DNA from: Halobaculum gomorrense
Lineage (GTDB): Archaea; Halobacteriota; Halobacteria; Halobacteriales; Haloferacaceae
Assembly (NCBI RefSeq): GCF_900129775.1
Contig: NZ_FQWV01000003.1
Span: forward strand, 124,001-188,000
DNA: 64,000 nt
Direction: 5' to 3'
Below the pieces are notes generated by a model, which worked only from the letters and a program-made list of their open reading frames with translations, did not search any database and was not told the DNA's origin. Positions 24,388-33,600 of the stretch are shown piece after piece; position 1 is the first letter of the stretch; each line of letters starts with the position of its first letter. A program made the translations under genes and the position numbers.

Positions 24388-24903
24388 TCACTCCGTGCGG
24401 TCGACCGCGCCGCCCGACTCCTGGTGGACGGCGTCGCCCTCCTCTGGCAGCACCGGCCCCGCGGCGATCACGTCGCTGCCGAGTCGGTCGTACACCTCCG
24501 TGGAGGGAAGACACGAGTCCGCGCCGTACAGCTCGGCGCCGCGCTCGGCGGACGTAGCGTGGACGACCGCGCCGAGACCGACGTGGGCGATGCCGCCCGC
24601 GCACATCGGGCACGGTTCCGTGCTGGTGTACATGATGAGGTCCGCGCGCTGGGCCGGCGAGAACTCCCGCGCGGCGCGGTGAGCCAGCGTCAACTCGGGA
24701 TGTCGGCGCACGTCGTCCTCGGTGACGACCGCGTTGCGCTCGGTCATCACGACCTCGTCGGCATCGGCGCGGACGAGCACCGAGCCGTACGGGTCGTCGC
24801 CGCGTTCGGCGGCGCTGCGGGCGAGGTCAATCGCCTCGCGGACGTGTTCCTCGTGGATCAGGTCGGTGAAGCGAGCCGGCAGATCACCGGGGGGCAGTGC
24901 CAT
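24388..24903 (-). CDS. Cytidine/guanine deaminase family protein
   Basis: A 171-residue Zn-dependent deaminase. The zinc site is HPE (HxE motif, in RRHPELTLAHRA) followed 27 residues later by TEPCPMCAGG (PCxxC). The pattern resembles guanine deaminase GuaD and nucleoside deaminases more than TadA, since the loop after PCPMC (IAHVGLGAVVHATS) is GuaD-like. It is expected to hydrolyse an exocyclic amine of a free base or nucleoside. The start at 24903 gives a normal length; the upstream extension is Arg-rich and unlikely. It is 142 nt upstream of PhzF on the same strand. Confidence 0.85.
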   Translation of the reverse strand: MALPPGDLPARFTDLIHEEHVREAIDLARSAAERGDDPYGSVLVRADADEVVMTERNAVVTEDDVRRHPELTLAHRAAREFSPAQRADLIMYTSTEPCPMCAGGIAHVGLGAVVHATSAERGAELYGADSCLPSTEVYDRLGSDVIAAGPVLPEEGDAVHQESGGAVDRTE

Positions 24904-25182
24904 ACTGGTGGGTATCCACCCGGAGACGTGTAGCTGTCGGCAGTGCCACGAGCGGGATCCGGCACCGTCGGCATCGAGGCCGTTAGTATCGGCGATACCG
25001 ACGGCATCGGCACTGTCGGAGACCGTCCGACGCCCTCGCGATCGACGCCCGGCTCCGATTCGGAGGACCGGCCGGCGAATTCGTCGGGGAGGCCGGTCGC
25101 GGATGCGGCCGAACCGTGGCCCGCCGCGGGGGCGCGAGCCGCGCCCCGACAGGACTAACTCGCCCGTCCAACACCGTCCGGT

Positions 25183-25680
25183 ATGACCGAGATTCACGAG
25201 GGACAGCGGGTGGCCGTGTTGGCCGACTCACAGAACCTCTATCACTCCGCACAGAGCGTCTACTCGCGCAACGTCGACTACTCGAAGATGCTGGAGAAGG
25301 CCGTGATGGGCCGCCAGCTCACGCGGGCGATCGCGTACGTCATCCGCGCGGATTCGCCCGACGAGGAGTCGTTCTTCGAGGCGCTGCGCGACATCGGCTT
25401 CGAGACGAAGATCAAAGAGATCAAGACGTTCGGCGACGGGTCGAAGAAGGCCGACTGGGACGTGGGGATCAGCCTCGACGCCGTCACGCTCGCCGACCAC
25501 GTCGACACCCTCATCCTCTGCACCGGCGACGCCGACTTCTCCCGGCTCTGTTCGCACCTCCGCCACGAGGGCGTCCGCGTCGAGGTCGTCGCCTTCGAGG
25601 AGTCCGCGGCGGCGGACCTGAAGGCGGCCGCCGACTCGTTCATCGACATGAGCAAGCGCGAGGACACTTTCTTGTTATGA
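25183..25680 (+). CDS. NYN-domain (LabA/DUF88) PIN-like nuclease
   Basis: A 165-residue protein of the NYN family, a PIN-like metal-dependent RNase fold. The acidic site residues are seen in VLADSQNLYHSA, KKADWDVGISLDAV and LCTGDADFSRL. Short NYN proteins process or degrade RNA. The stop overlaps the ATG of the next gene (ATGA), which encodes a PUA-type putative RNA-binding protein, so the two may form an RNA-processing pair. The RNA target is unknown. Confidence 0.9.
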   Translation: MTEIHEGQRVAVLADSQNLYHSAQSVYSRNVDYSKMLEKAVMGRQLTRAIAYVIRADSPDEESFFEALRDIGFETKIKEIKTFGDGSKKADWDVGISLDAVTLADHVDTLILCTGDADFSRLCSHLRHEGVRVEVVAFEESAAADLKAAADSFIDMSKREDTFLL

Positions 25681-26150
25681 GCGGCGACGCGACCCTCGAC
25701 GACCTGCGGACGGTCGCCGACTACCAGTTCGGCGCCGGCGCCGGCGGGGCCCTGTTTCCCCCCGACGAGGACGTGACCGTGCGGCGCTCCACCAGCGGCC
25801 GCCCCCGACAGGTCACCTGCGACGCCGGGCGGGTCGTCTCCTACCGGACCGACGGCCGGTTCACCCTCGGCGTCGAGGGCGGCCGTCGGCTCCGCTCCGC
25901 GCTGGCGCACCCCGAGTACAGCGTCGTCGTCGGCGACGAGTCGGCGCCGTTCGTGCGCGACGGGAAGAACGTGTTCGCGAAGTTCGTGAGCGAGGTCGGC
26001 GACGCCGTCCGCCCGCGCGACGAGGTGACTGTCGTCCACGAGGACGGCACCGTGTTGGGCGTCGGCCGCGCGGAGCTGGCGGCCGCGGAGATGCGCGACT
26101 TCTCGACGGGGATGGCGGTAAAAGTGCGGTCGGGCGCCGTCCCGGAGTGA
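25677..26150 (+). CDS. PUA-domain protein
   Basis: A 157-residue protein. The C-terminal 75 residues (VVGDESAPFVRDGKNVFAKF, then AVRPRDEVTVVHEDG and LGVGRAELAAAEM) match the PUA RNA-binding domain found in archaeosine transglycosylases and related proteins. The N-terminal half (FGAGAGGALFPPDEDVTVRR) resembles the preceding domain of small archaeal PUA proteins. It is translationally coupled to the NYN nuclease by ATGA overlap. A role in tRNA or rRNA modification or nuclease targeting is inferred. Confidence 0.8.
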   Translation: MSGDATLDDLRTVADYQFGAGAGGALFPPDEDVTVRRSTSGRPRQVTCDAGRVVSYRTDGRFTLGVEGGRRLRSALAHPEYSVVVGDESAPFVRDGKNVFAKFVSEVGDAVRPRDEVTVVHEDGTVLGVGRAELAAAEMRDFSTGMAVKVRSGAVPE

Positions 26151-26323
26151 CCGGCGCCCGGAGACGGGTTCCCGCGTTCCCCGCTCGGGGACACAGTGGC
26201 GACCCAGGCACGCGAGCCTCCCGCGTCCGCGGGTCGGGACAGGCTCGAAATAAATGTGTCGGCGGGATCGCCCGACTTCGGACCGATCCGGAGCCGGCGA
26301 GCGCGGCACGACACCGGCCGCCG

Positions 26324-27175
26324 TCACGCGAGCAGCAGCGCCGCCCAGCCGGCGAGCGCGCCGCCGTTCACGAGCGGTAACCCGGCGTGGACGCCGCGGA
26401 CGCGGTGGACGAACACCTGGAGCGCCGCGAGGCCGACGAGCGACCCGACGAGCGGCGCGCCCGCGGCAAGCGGGGCCGACGAGGCGACGCCCACGCTCGC
26501 CGTCAGCATCGCGGGGAACAGCGCGTCGCCGGCGCCGAGTAGCGTCGCCGCCGGCCGACCGCCGCCGGTGACCGTCGCCGCGGCGTCGGCGTCGCCGTCG
26601 CCGTCGTCGGTGGGAACGACGAACATCGACGGAACCCGGAGCGCCGCGCTCGCGTCGGCCACGTCCAGCATGTGGCCCGAGCCGTAGACGGCGTAGGCGT
26701 CGTAGCCGGCCGCGACGACGAGCGCGGCGGCGGCGTACGCCGGGTCGAGGCTCGCGCCGAACAGCGCGGCGCCGCCGGCGACGCCGACGACCGCGACCGC
26801 GTTGCAGACCGCGGGGCGAGGGACGCGCCACGCGAGCAGCGTGCCGGCGAGGGCGGCGACCGCGCCGGCGACGGGGCCGAGGAACGCTGACAGCGCGAAC
26901 CACTGGGCGGCACAAAGCGACGCGAGCATGACCCCGCGAACGAGCCGGCGGTCGGCGCCGTATCGGACCACCGCCAGCGAGAGGACGGTTCCGACGACGA
27001 GACCGAGGACCAACGGGACGAGCGCGTCGCCGCCGCTCCCGTAGCTCACGCCCGACCCGGCGAGCCGCGGGGCGGCCGCGAGCGCGAGCACGTGGACCGC
27101 GAGAAACAGCGCGCTGATCCCGACGGCGCCGCGGACGCGAGGGTCCCGGCGGACGCGCGTCAGTTTCCCGACCAT
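26324..27175 (-). CDS. Presenilin/SPP-type intramembrane aspartyl protease (copy 2)
   Basis: A 283-residue polytopic membrane protein (about nine helices). The two catalytic aspartates are in AGYDAYAVYGSGHM and GAGDALFPAM (YD and GxGD motifs), and GLPLVNGGALAG near the end is the PAL-like motif. Family A22 proteases cut substrates within the membrane. A GTG at 27203-27205 would add ten residues and overlap the upstream gene; ATG 27175 is used. It follows a second presenilin gene by 26 nt. The sequence is much more GC-rich and diverged than the upstream copy, but the active site is intact. Confidence 0.85.
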   Translation of the reverse strand: MVGKLTRVRRDPRVRGAVGISALFLAVHVLALAAAPRLAGSGVSYGSGGDALVPLVLGLVVGTVLSLAVVRYGADRRLVRGVMLASLCAAQWFALSAFLGPVAGAVAALAGTLLAWRVPRPAVCNAVAVVGVAGGAALFGASLDPAYAAAALVVAAGYDAYAVYGSGHMLDVADASAALRVPSMFVVPTDDGDGDADAAATVTGGGRPAATLLGAGDALFPAMLTASVGVASSAPLAAGAPLVGSLVGLAALQVFVHRVRGVHAGLPLVNGGALAGWAALLLA

Positions 27176-27201
27176 GGGGCGACCGGTCACGGGACGATCT
27201 G

Positions 27202-28125
27202 TCACAGGTACCGCGCCACCCCGAGCGCCCGTACGAGCGGGACGCCGGCGAGAACCGAGCCGAGCAGGTAGCCGCCGATGGCGCCGCCGTTCAACAGCGG
27301 GAGGCCGGCGTGGGGGCGCCCCTTCAGCACCATCCGCAGGAGGACGCCGAGGCCGACGAATGTCCCGACGATGGCGAGCAGCGTCGGCAGCCCCATCGCG
27401 GGGACGATCGGGAGTCCGAACGCCGGCGCGGGCGACCAGAACGCCGCGGAGGCCGCCATCACCGCCGGCATCACCGCGTCGCCGAGGCCGATGAAGAAGA
27501 CGTCGCGCTCGTCTTCGTCGGTCACCTCGGTGGCGCCCTCGGTCGACCCCTCCTCGAGCAGCGAGTACGACCACTCCAGCGGGATGACGAGCACGACGGG
27601 GATGTTGAGGTCAAGCACGCCCTCCGCGAGGTCGAGCATGTGCTCGGTGCCGTACACGGAGACGGCGTCGTACACCGCGAGCACCGTCAGGAGCACGATC
27701 GCCGGGAGGAGGCCGAACGAGATGCCGAACAGCCCCGCGGCGCCGGCCCCCATCAGCGCCCCGGCGGCATCGATGACGTACCACTCGGGGTACGCGAGCA
27801 GCGCGACGGTCACGAGTCCGGCGGCGGCGACGGCCGCGAGCCCGGGGAGGAACACCGAAAAGACGTACCACGAGAGCATGCCGGAGGAGCCGACGATGAC
27901 AAGCCGGACCGCCCAGTCGAAGTCGTACTTGAACGCCGCGAGCATCAGCGCCGTGACCACGAGGATGGCGCCGAGGTACAGCGCCGAGTTGGCGGGGTTC
28001 TGTGGGTCCTCGACGGTCTGGTAGCCGGCCGCTTCGAACGTGGGCGCCAGCGAGACGGCGCCGACGTGGACCACGAGGAACAACAGCCCCGCGAGGAGGA
28101 CGCCGCGGACTGCGCGAGCCTTCAT
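27202..28125 (-). CDS. Presenilin/SPP-type intramembrane aspartyl protease (copy 1)
   Basis: A 307-residue membrane protein with about nine helices. The catalytic Asp residues are in AVYDAVSVYGTEHM and GLGDAVMPAV. GLPLLNGGAIGGYLLG corresponds to the PAL motif. A charged loop (about 195-215, EEGSTEGATEVTDEDERD) separates the catalytic helices, as in archaeal presenilin homologues. ATG 28125 starts at MKARAVRGVLLAGLLFLVVH, the first helix. It is followed by a second presenilin-type gene on the same strand, so the two may form a hetero-oligomer or have split substrates. Confidence 0.9.
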   Translation of the reverse strand: MKARAVRGVLLAGLLFLVVHVGAVSLAPTFEAAGYQTVEDPQNPANSALYLGAILVVTALMLAAFKYDFDWAVRLVIVGSSGMLSWYVFSVFLPGLAAVAAAGLVTVALLAYPEWYVIDAAGALMGAGAAGLFGISFGLLPAIVLLTVLAVYDAVSVYGTEHMLDLAEGVLDLNIPVVLVIPLEWSYSLLEEGSTEGATEVTDEDERDVFFIGLGDAVMPAVMAASAAFWSPAPAFGLPIVPAMGLPTLLAIVGTFVGLGVLLRMVLKGRPHAGLPLLNGGAIGGYLLGSVLAGVPLVRALGVARYL

Positions 28126-28291
28126 TGCCTGCCGGTTGGGATGGCCCGCGTTTGGTGGTTGTGGTTGCGGTCGCGGTCTCGCTCGGGATCGCGGTCGCGG
28201 TTCTACGGCCGCTCGCCGACGGCCGACCGTCCGTGTCGACTGCCGACCGTCCGTGCTATCGTTTATGAGTCCATTCGCCTGACTACCCCAT

Positions 28292-29035
28292 ATGACCGAA
28301 CGGCTCGACTCCATTGACCGCCGGATCCTCTATCGCCTCGTACAGGACGCGCGCGGCACCTCCGCGCCCGACATCGCCGACGAGGTGAACGTGACATCTG
28401 GGACAGTTCGCAATCGTATCGATCGACTAGAACGCGAGGGAATTATTAGGGGCTACCACGCCACCATCAACTTTGAGCGGGCCGGCGGGCGGCTGACGAA
28501 CCTGTTCACCTGCACGAGCCCCGTTCCCGAACGCGACCGGCACGCGAAGCAGGCGGCAGAAATCCTGGGCGTCGTCCACGTGCGCCAGCTCCTCAGCGGC
28601 CGGGGGAACCTCCACGTCACCGCGGTCGCGGAGGACATGGACGGACTCACGCGGATCGCCCGCGACCGCTCCGCGCTCGGGATCGAGATCGACGACGAGA
28701 ACCTCGTGGAGTCCGACACCCACCGGCCGTACGGGGCCTTCGGTCCCGACGACGCCAGGGAGGGGCAGTCGATCGCCGACTTCATGTCGCTGTCGGCGGG
28801 CGCGGAGGTGATCGAGATCGCCGTCGGCGCCGACGCGCGCGTCGCCGGACTGACGCTGGCGGAGGCGAACGACGTCGGGATTCTCCACGAGGGCGTACTT
28901 ATTGTCTCCGTCGAGCGAGAAGAGGACGTTCTCACCCCGAAGGGCGACACGCGACTCCGGCCTGACGACCTCGTTACGCTGTTCTGTCGCACGGGCGTCT
29001 CGGACGACCTCATCCGCGTCTTCGGGAGCGGCTGA
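28292..29035 (+). CDS. Lrp/AsnC-type regulator with RCK_C (TrkA-C) domain
   Basis: A 247-residue regulator. The N-terminal Lrp-like winged helix reads LDSIDRRILYRLVQDARGTS, then TSGTVRNRIDRLEREGIIRG. The middle is a degenerate ligand-binding region. The C-terminus (about 165-245) is a TrkA-C/RCK_C domain (AGAEVIEIAVGADARVAGLT, then LRPDDLVTLFCRTG). Such proteins regulate or respond to K+ uptake systems and are usually beside trk genes. Here the next gene is a truncated trkH, which fits. The gene is intact. Confidence 0.88.
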   Translation: MTERLDSIDRRILYRLVQDARGTSAPDIADEVNVTSGTVRNRIDRLEREGIIRGYHATINFERAGGRLTNLFTCTSPVPERDRHAKQAAEILGVVHVRQLLSGRGNLHVTAVAEDMDGLTRIARDRSALGIEIDDENLVESDTHRPYGAFGPDDAREGQSIADFMSLSAGAEVIEIAVGADARVAGLTLAEANDVGILHEGVLIVSVEREEDVLTPKGDTRLRPDDLVTLFCRTGVSDDLIRVFGSG

Positions 29036-29149
29036 CCGGCGTCACGCCCCGCCGTCTGCCGTCCCGCCCTCGCTCCGCTCGCCCTCGTCGCGATTCTCTG
29101 TCGTCCCTCTCTCCCGTCTCTCTCCTCGTCGCTCCCGTCGCCGGAGGCG

Positions 29150-29424
29150 GCACCGTGCGCCACCGAATCGGGGTCGACGCTGCCGAGGTAGTGCCAGTGA
29201 AGCGCCGACGCTGCCGCGAACGGATTGTCTCCGTCCCCGGACTGTGCGGGGAACGGGTCCCGGCTGACCGCATACAACGCCGTCTCCACCACTTCTCGTT
29301 GCCCGTTCACCACGGCGTAGCTGTCGACGATCACCTCGACCCGGGGGCCGTTCCAGACCGCCGTCGAGGCGACGAACGTGGCGCTCGGACGGTGGCCGGC
29401 GACTGCACAGCTCACCGTGACGTT
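29150..29424 (-). pseudogene. Fragment of an unidentified haloarchaeal gene
   Basis: On the minus strand an open frame reads NVTVSCAVAGHRPSATFVAS, then VEVIVDSYAVVNGQREVVET and DNPFAAASALHWHYLGSVDP. The composition and hydrophobic pattern look like real protein, unlike the shadow frames nearby. No start lies upstream before the trkH-like sequence begins, and the C-terminal end runs into low-complexity DNA. It is probably a 90-residue piece left when DNA between this gene and trkH was deleted. I do not recognise the family. Confidence 0.4.
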
Positions 29425-29442
29425 CGGGATGGTCGTCGGGGG

Positions 29443-29892
29443 GCCGCCGGATCGACGGTCGGCGGGATCAAACTCGCCAGGCTCGCGACCCTGATAAAGG
29501 GGATCGGCCACCAGATCGCCGGCGTGTTCTACCCGGACAGCGCCGTCCGCCGCTTCCGGATCAACGGCCGGGCGCTCGACGAGCGCGAGGCCGACCGCGA
29601 GTTCGGCGAGGCGGCGATCGTCACCGTCCTGTGGGTCGCCTTCCTCGTCGCCGGCGTGTTCGTCCTGCTGCTCACGCTTCCTGACGGGGCGTACACCCTC
29701 GAGAACGTCCTCTTCGAGGTCGCGAGCGCGCAGGGCAACGTCGGCCTCTCGGCAGGGATCACCGGGCCCGACTCCCTGCCGACCCCGGTGAAGGTGATGT
29801 TTCTGTTCAACATGTGGATCGGCCGACTGGAGATCATCCCGATCCTCGTGACGCTCAGGGCGGTGTTCAACCGCGGGGGACTGTACCGATGA
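29443..29892 (+). pseudogene. C-terminal fragment of TrkH K+ transporter
   Basis: GSTVGGIKLARLATLIKGIG is the conserved pore/selectivity and following helix of TrkH. The rest continues through DREFGEAAIVTVLWVAFLVA, FEVASAQGNVGLSAGITGP and MWIGRLEIIPILVTL to a normal C-terminus at 29892. Only about 149 of some 500 residues remain; the first three pore repeats are missing. Upstream of a GGGGGG run (29438-29443) the sequence becomes that of another gene on the opposite strand. The fragment cannot make a K+ channel. Its stop overlaps a small membrane-protein gene. Confidence 0.8.
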
Positions 29893-30089
29893 GGCCCGAC
29901 GACCTCCCGGTCGTCCGGACTGTCCTCCGAACCGGTGCCGACGACCGTGGCTACGACGCGCTCCTGCTCGCCGGGCCGGTCGTCCTCGCGCTCGTCGCCG
30001 TGCTCGGACGCGGTCCGTCGACGACGGCGCTCGCGGCGGGGTACATCGCGGCGTTCGCGGGCCGCACGGCGGTCAACGCGCTCTGGTGA
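29889..30089 (+). CDS. Small membrane protein coupled to trkH
   Basis: A 66-residue protein with a short soluble N-terminus (MRPDDLPVVRTVLRTGADD) and two predicted helices (LLLAGPVVLALVAVL and TTALAAGYIAAFAGRTAVNA). Its ATG overlaps the trkH stop as ATGA, so it was translated with TrkH and may be an accessory subunit. With trkH truncated, its expression and use are doubtful. I do not know a named family. Confidence 0.6.
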   Translation: MRPDDLPVVRTVLRTGADDRGYDALLLAGPVVLALVAVLGRGPSTTALAAGYIAAFAGRTAVNALW

Positions 30090-30273
30090 CCGCTGCGACC
30101 GACCCACCTGTTCGCGATAGCGTGGGTTCTGTATCGCTCGCTGCGGTTTATGCGTGCTCGAAGTAAACCGGCCCGGATGTGGCTCTATCGCCGGATATCA
30201 GCACGTACTGACGTTGTGTCCCCGTCCCGGATGTCTGACGCGGGTTTATGACGCTGGGAGCGTGTCCCCGTGT

Positions 30274-30606
30274 ATGGGAAATCGGGTCGAGGATCTCGAG
30301 GCGCAGGTCGCTGAGTTACAGGCTGCAGTCGACGGACTGACCGAGGAGCTGGTGGAGGCGAAAGAGCGCATCTCGCAGTTGGAGCGCGCGACCGAGGTCG
30401 AAGAAGAGTCGACCACGAGTCGGAACCCGAACGCGGAGTTCGTCCCTAACGAGTCGGCGACCGACGGCGTTGCCGGCGGCGACGACGACCGCGTGGCGGC
30501 CGACGAGGAGGGCTCCGCGCAGAAGGCGGCGCGCGGCGCCGACGGGGAGGCCGCCGAGGAGTCCGACTCCTCCGACGACGACTCCGACGACATCATCGTC
30601 GCGTAA
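30274..30606 (+). CDS. Small coiled-coil protein upstream of smc
   Basis: A 110-residue very acidic protein. Residues 4-42 form a heptad-type coiled coil (VEDLEAQVAELQAAVDGLTE, then EELVEAKERISQLERA). The remainder is a disordered Asp/Ser/Glu-rich tail ending DDIIVA. It lies 83 nt before smc on the same strand and is conserved there in other haloarchaea as far as I recall (DUF7518-like), so it may take part in SMC complex function. A TTTATGAC stretch about 28 nt upstream suits a leaderless promoter. The longer start at 30154 is not protein-like. Confidence 0.75.
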   Translation: MGNRVEDLEAQVAELQAAVDGLTEELVEAKERISQLERATEVEEESTTSRNPNAEFVPNESATDGVAGGDDDRVAADEEGSAQKAARGADGEAAEESDSSDDDSDDIIVA

Positions 30607-30689
30607 CGACCACGGTCGCGTAATCAACCCCGCCGACGCTGCCGAACCGCAGCGGCGCGGCGGACACCACACCACCGTTCCACTCACGC

Positions 30690-33600
30690 ATGCACATCAC
30701 GGAACTCGTACTGGACAACTTCAAGAGCTTCGGGCGCCGGACGCGGATCCCCTTCTACGAGGACTTCACGGTCATCACCGGTCCGAACGGGTCGGGGAAG
30801 TCGAACATCATCGACGGGGTGTTGTTCGCGCTGGGGCTCGCGCGCACGCGAGGCATTCGCGCGGAGAAGCTCACCGACCTCATCTACAACCCCGGCTTCG
30901 AGGGCGGCGAGGGACCGACCGGCGAGCGCGAGGCCAGCGTCGAGGTCGTCCTCGACAACGCCGACGGGACGCTCGACCGCTCGCAGGTCGTCAGCGCCGC
31001 CGGCAGCGACGACATCGGCGACACCGAGGAGATCACCATCAAGCGCCGGGTGAAAGAGACCGACGACAACTACTACTCGTACTACTACCTCAACGGCCGG
31101 TCGGTCAACCTCTCGGACATCCAGGACCTGCTCGCGCAAGCCGGCGTCACCCCGGAGGGGTACAACGTCGTCATGCAGGGCGACGTGACGGACATCATCA
31201 ACATGACGCCCCACGAGCGGCGGGGCATCATCGACGAGATCGCCGGCGTCGCTGAGTTCGACGCCAAGAAGGAGGACGCCTTCAGCGAACTGGAGACCGT
31301 CGAGGAGCGCATCGACGAGGCCGATCTCCGGATCGAGGAGAAAGAAGAGCGGCTCGACCAGCTGGCCGACGAACGCGAGACCGCCCTCCAGTACCAGGAC
31401 CTCCGCGACGAGAAGGAGGAGTACGAGGGGTATCTGAAGGCCGCCGAGTTAGAGGACAAGCGCGCCGACCTCGAGGGAACCCGCGAGTCGATGGCGACGC
31501 GAGAGGACGAACTCGAAGACCTCCGCGCGGAACTCGACGAGCGACAGGCGCGGGTCGACGACCTGGAGGGCGACCTCGAGGAGATCAACCGCGAGATCGA
31601 GCGCAAGGGCGAGGACGAGCAGATCGCGATCAAAGCCGAGATCGAGGAGATCAAAGGCGACGTCTCCCGCCTCGAAGGGAAGATCGAGAACCAGCGCGAG
31701 CGCGTCGAGGAGGCCGAGACCGAGCGACGCGACGCGTTCGTCGCAATCGACAAGAAGACCGAGGAGATCGACGAGCTCGAGGCCGACATCCGCGAGACGA
31801 AAGTCGAGAAGGCGAACCTGAAGTCGACGCTCACGTCGAAACAGACCGAGCTGGCGGAGGTGCAAGCCGAGATCGACAGCGTCGACACCGAGTTCGACGA
31901 GCTGAAGGCCGAACTCGCGGACAGCAAAGAGACCCTGGAGGAGCTCCGCGCCGAGAAGAACGAGCTCCAGCGCGAGAAGGACCGGCTCCTCGACGACGCG
32001 CGCCGACGGTCGAACGAGATCGGCGACGTGGAAGACGAGATTCAGGAGACGCGCGAGGCGATCCCTCAGTTGAACGAGCGAGTATCGAACCTCCACTCGG
32101 AACTCGACAAGGCGGAGAAAAACAAAGCCAGCATCGACGGGGTCATCGAGGACTTGCGCGGCGAGAAGGCCGAGTTCCAAGACGAACTCGACGAGGTCGA
32201 GGAGGACATCCGGGCGAAACAACAGGAGTACTCGAAACTGGAAGCGCGGGCGGGCGACTCCGGCGACACCTCGTGGCCGCGGGCGGTGACGACCGTGAGG
32301 AACGCCGACTTCTCGGGCGTCCACGGCCCCGTGGGCGAACTCGCGTCGGTGCCTGGCGAGTACGCGAAGGCGTGTGAGACCGCTGCGGGCGGCCGCCTCG
32401 CGAACGTCGTCGTCGACGACGACGGCGTCGGCTCCGACTGCATCGATTACCTGAAACAGCGCAACGCCGGTCGCGCGACGTTCCTCCCGATCACGGAGAT
32501 GGACGACCGCGGCCTCCCGTCCCTGCCGAACGACCCGGGCGTCGTCGACTTCGCGCGCAGCCTCGTCGACTACGACCCGGAGTACGAGGGGATCTTCTCG
32601 TACGTCCTCGGGTCGACGCTCGTCGTCGAGGACATGGAGACGGCTCGCCACCTGATGGGGAACTATCGGATGGTCACCCTCGACGGCGACCTCGTCGAGA
32701 AGTCCGGTGCGATGACCGGCGGCTCCGGCGGCGGCTCGCGCTACTCCTTCTCGAAGTCCGGGAAGGGGAAACTGGAGCGCGTCGCCGAGGAGATCCACGA
32801 CCTGGAGGACGAGCGTCAGCGGATCAAAGCCGAGATCGCCGACATCGACGACGACCTCGAGGACGCCCGCTCGCGTGCCTCCGACGCCGCAGAGAAGGTC
32901 CGCGACATCGAGTCCGACATCGAGCGCGCCGAGGAGAAGCTCGGATCGAAAGAGGAGCGGATCGACGAGCTGGAGGACCGACTCGACGAGCTGCGCGAGG
33001 AGCGCGAGTCCGTCGACGAGGAGATGACCGAACTCGACGAGGAGATCGACGCGGCGGACGACGAGATCGGGACCGTCGAGGCCGACATCGAGGAGCTGGA
33101 GACCGAACTGGCCGACTCGAAGATCCCGGAGCTGTCGGCGAAGGCCGACGAGATCCGCGCGGATATCGACGATCTCGAGGCGCGGATGGACGACCTCGAC
33201 GGCGAGTTGAACCAGCTCCAACTGGAGAAGCAGTACGCCGAGGACGCCGTCGACGACCTCCACGACACCGTCGAGGAGGCGCAGTCGAAGAAGGCCGACG
33301 CCGAGGAGGCGATCGACGAGTTCGAGGAGCGGATCGCCGAGAAGGAATCGACCTTGGAGGCGAAGCGCGAGGCGATCGCAGAGCTGGAAGACGAACTCGC
33401 GGACCTCAAGGAGGAGCGCGAGGCCGTCAAGGAGTCGTTCCGCGAGGCGAAGTCCGCCCGCGACGAACAGGAGAGCGAGGTCGAGCGCGTCGTCTCGAAG
33501 CTGGAGTCACTTCGCGAGACCGCCGAGCGGCTGGAGTGGGAGATCGACTCGCTGGAAGAGCAGGTCGGCAGCTACGACCCCGAGGAGATCCCCGACCGCG

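Noticed and set aside
24388-24903. Deaminase apparently lacking the catalytic HAE motif
   Set aside because: Spacing to PCPMC shows that HPE (in RRHPELTLAH) is the HxE zinc and catalytic motif, so the site is complete.
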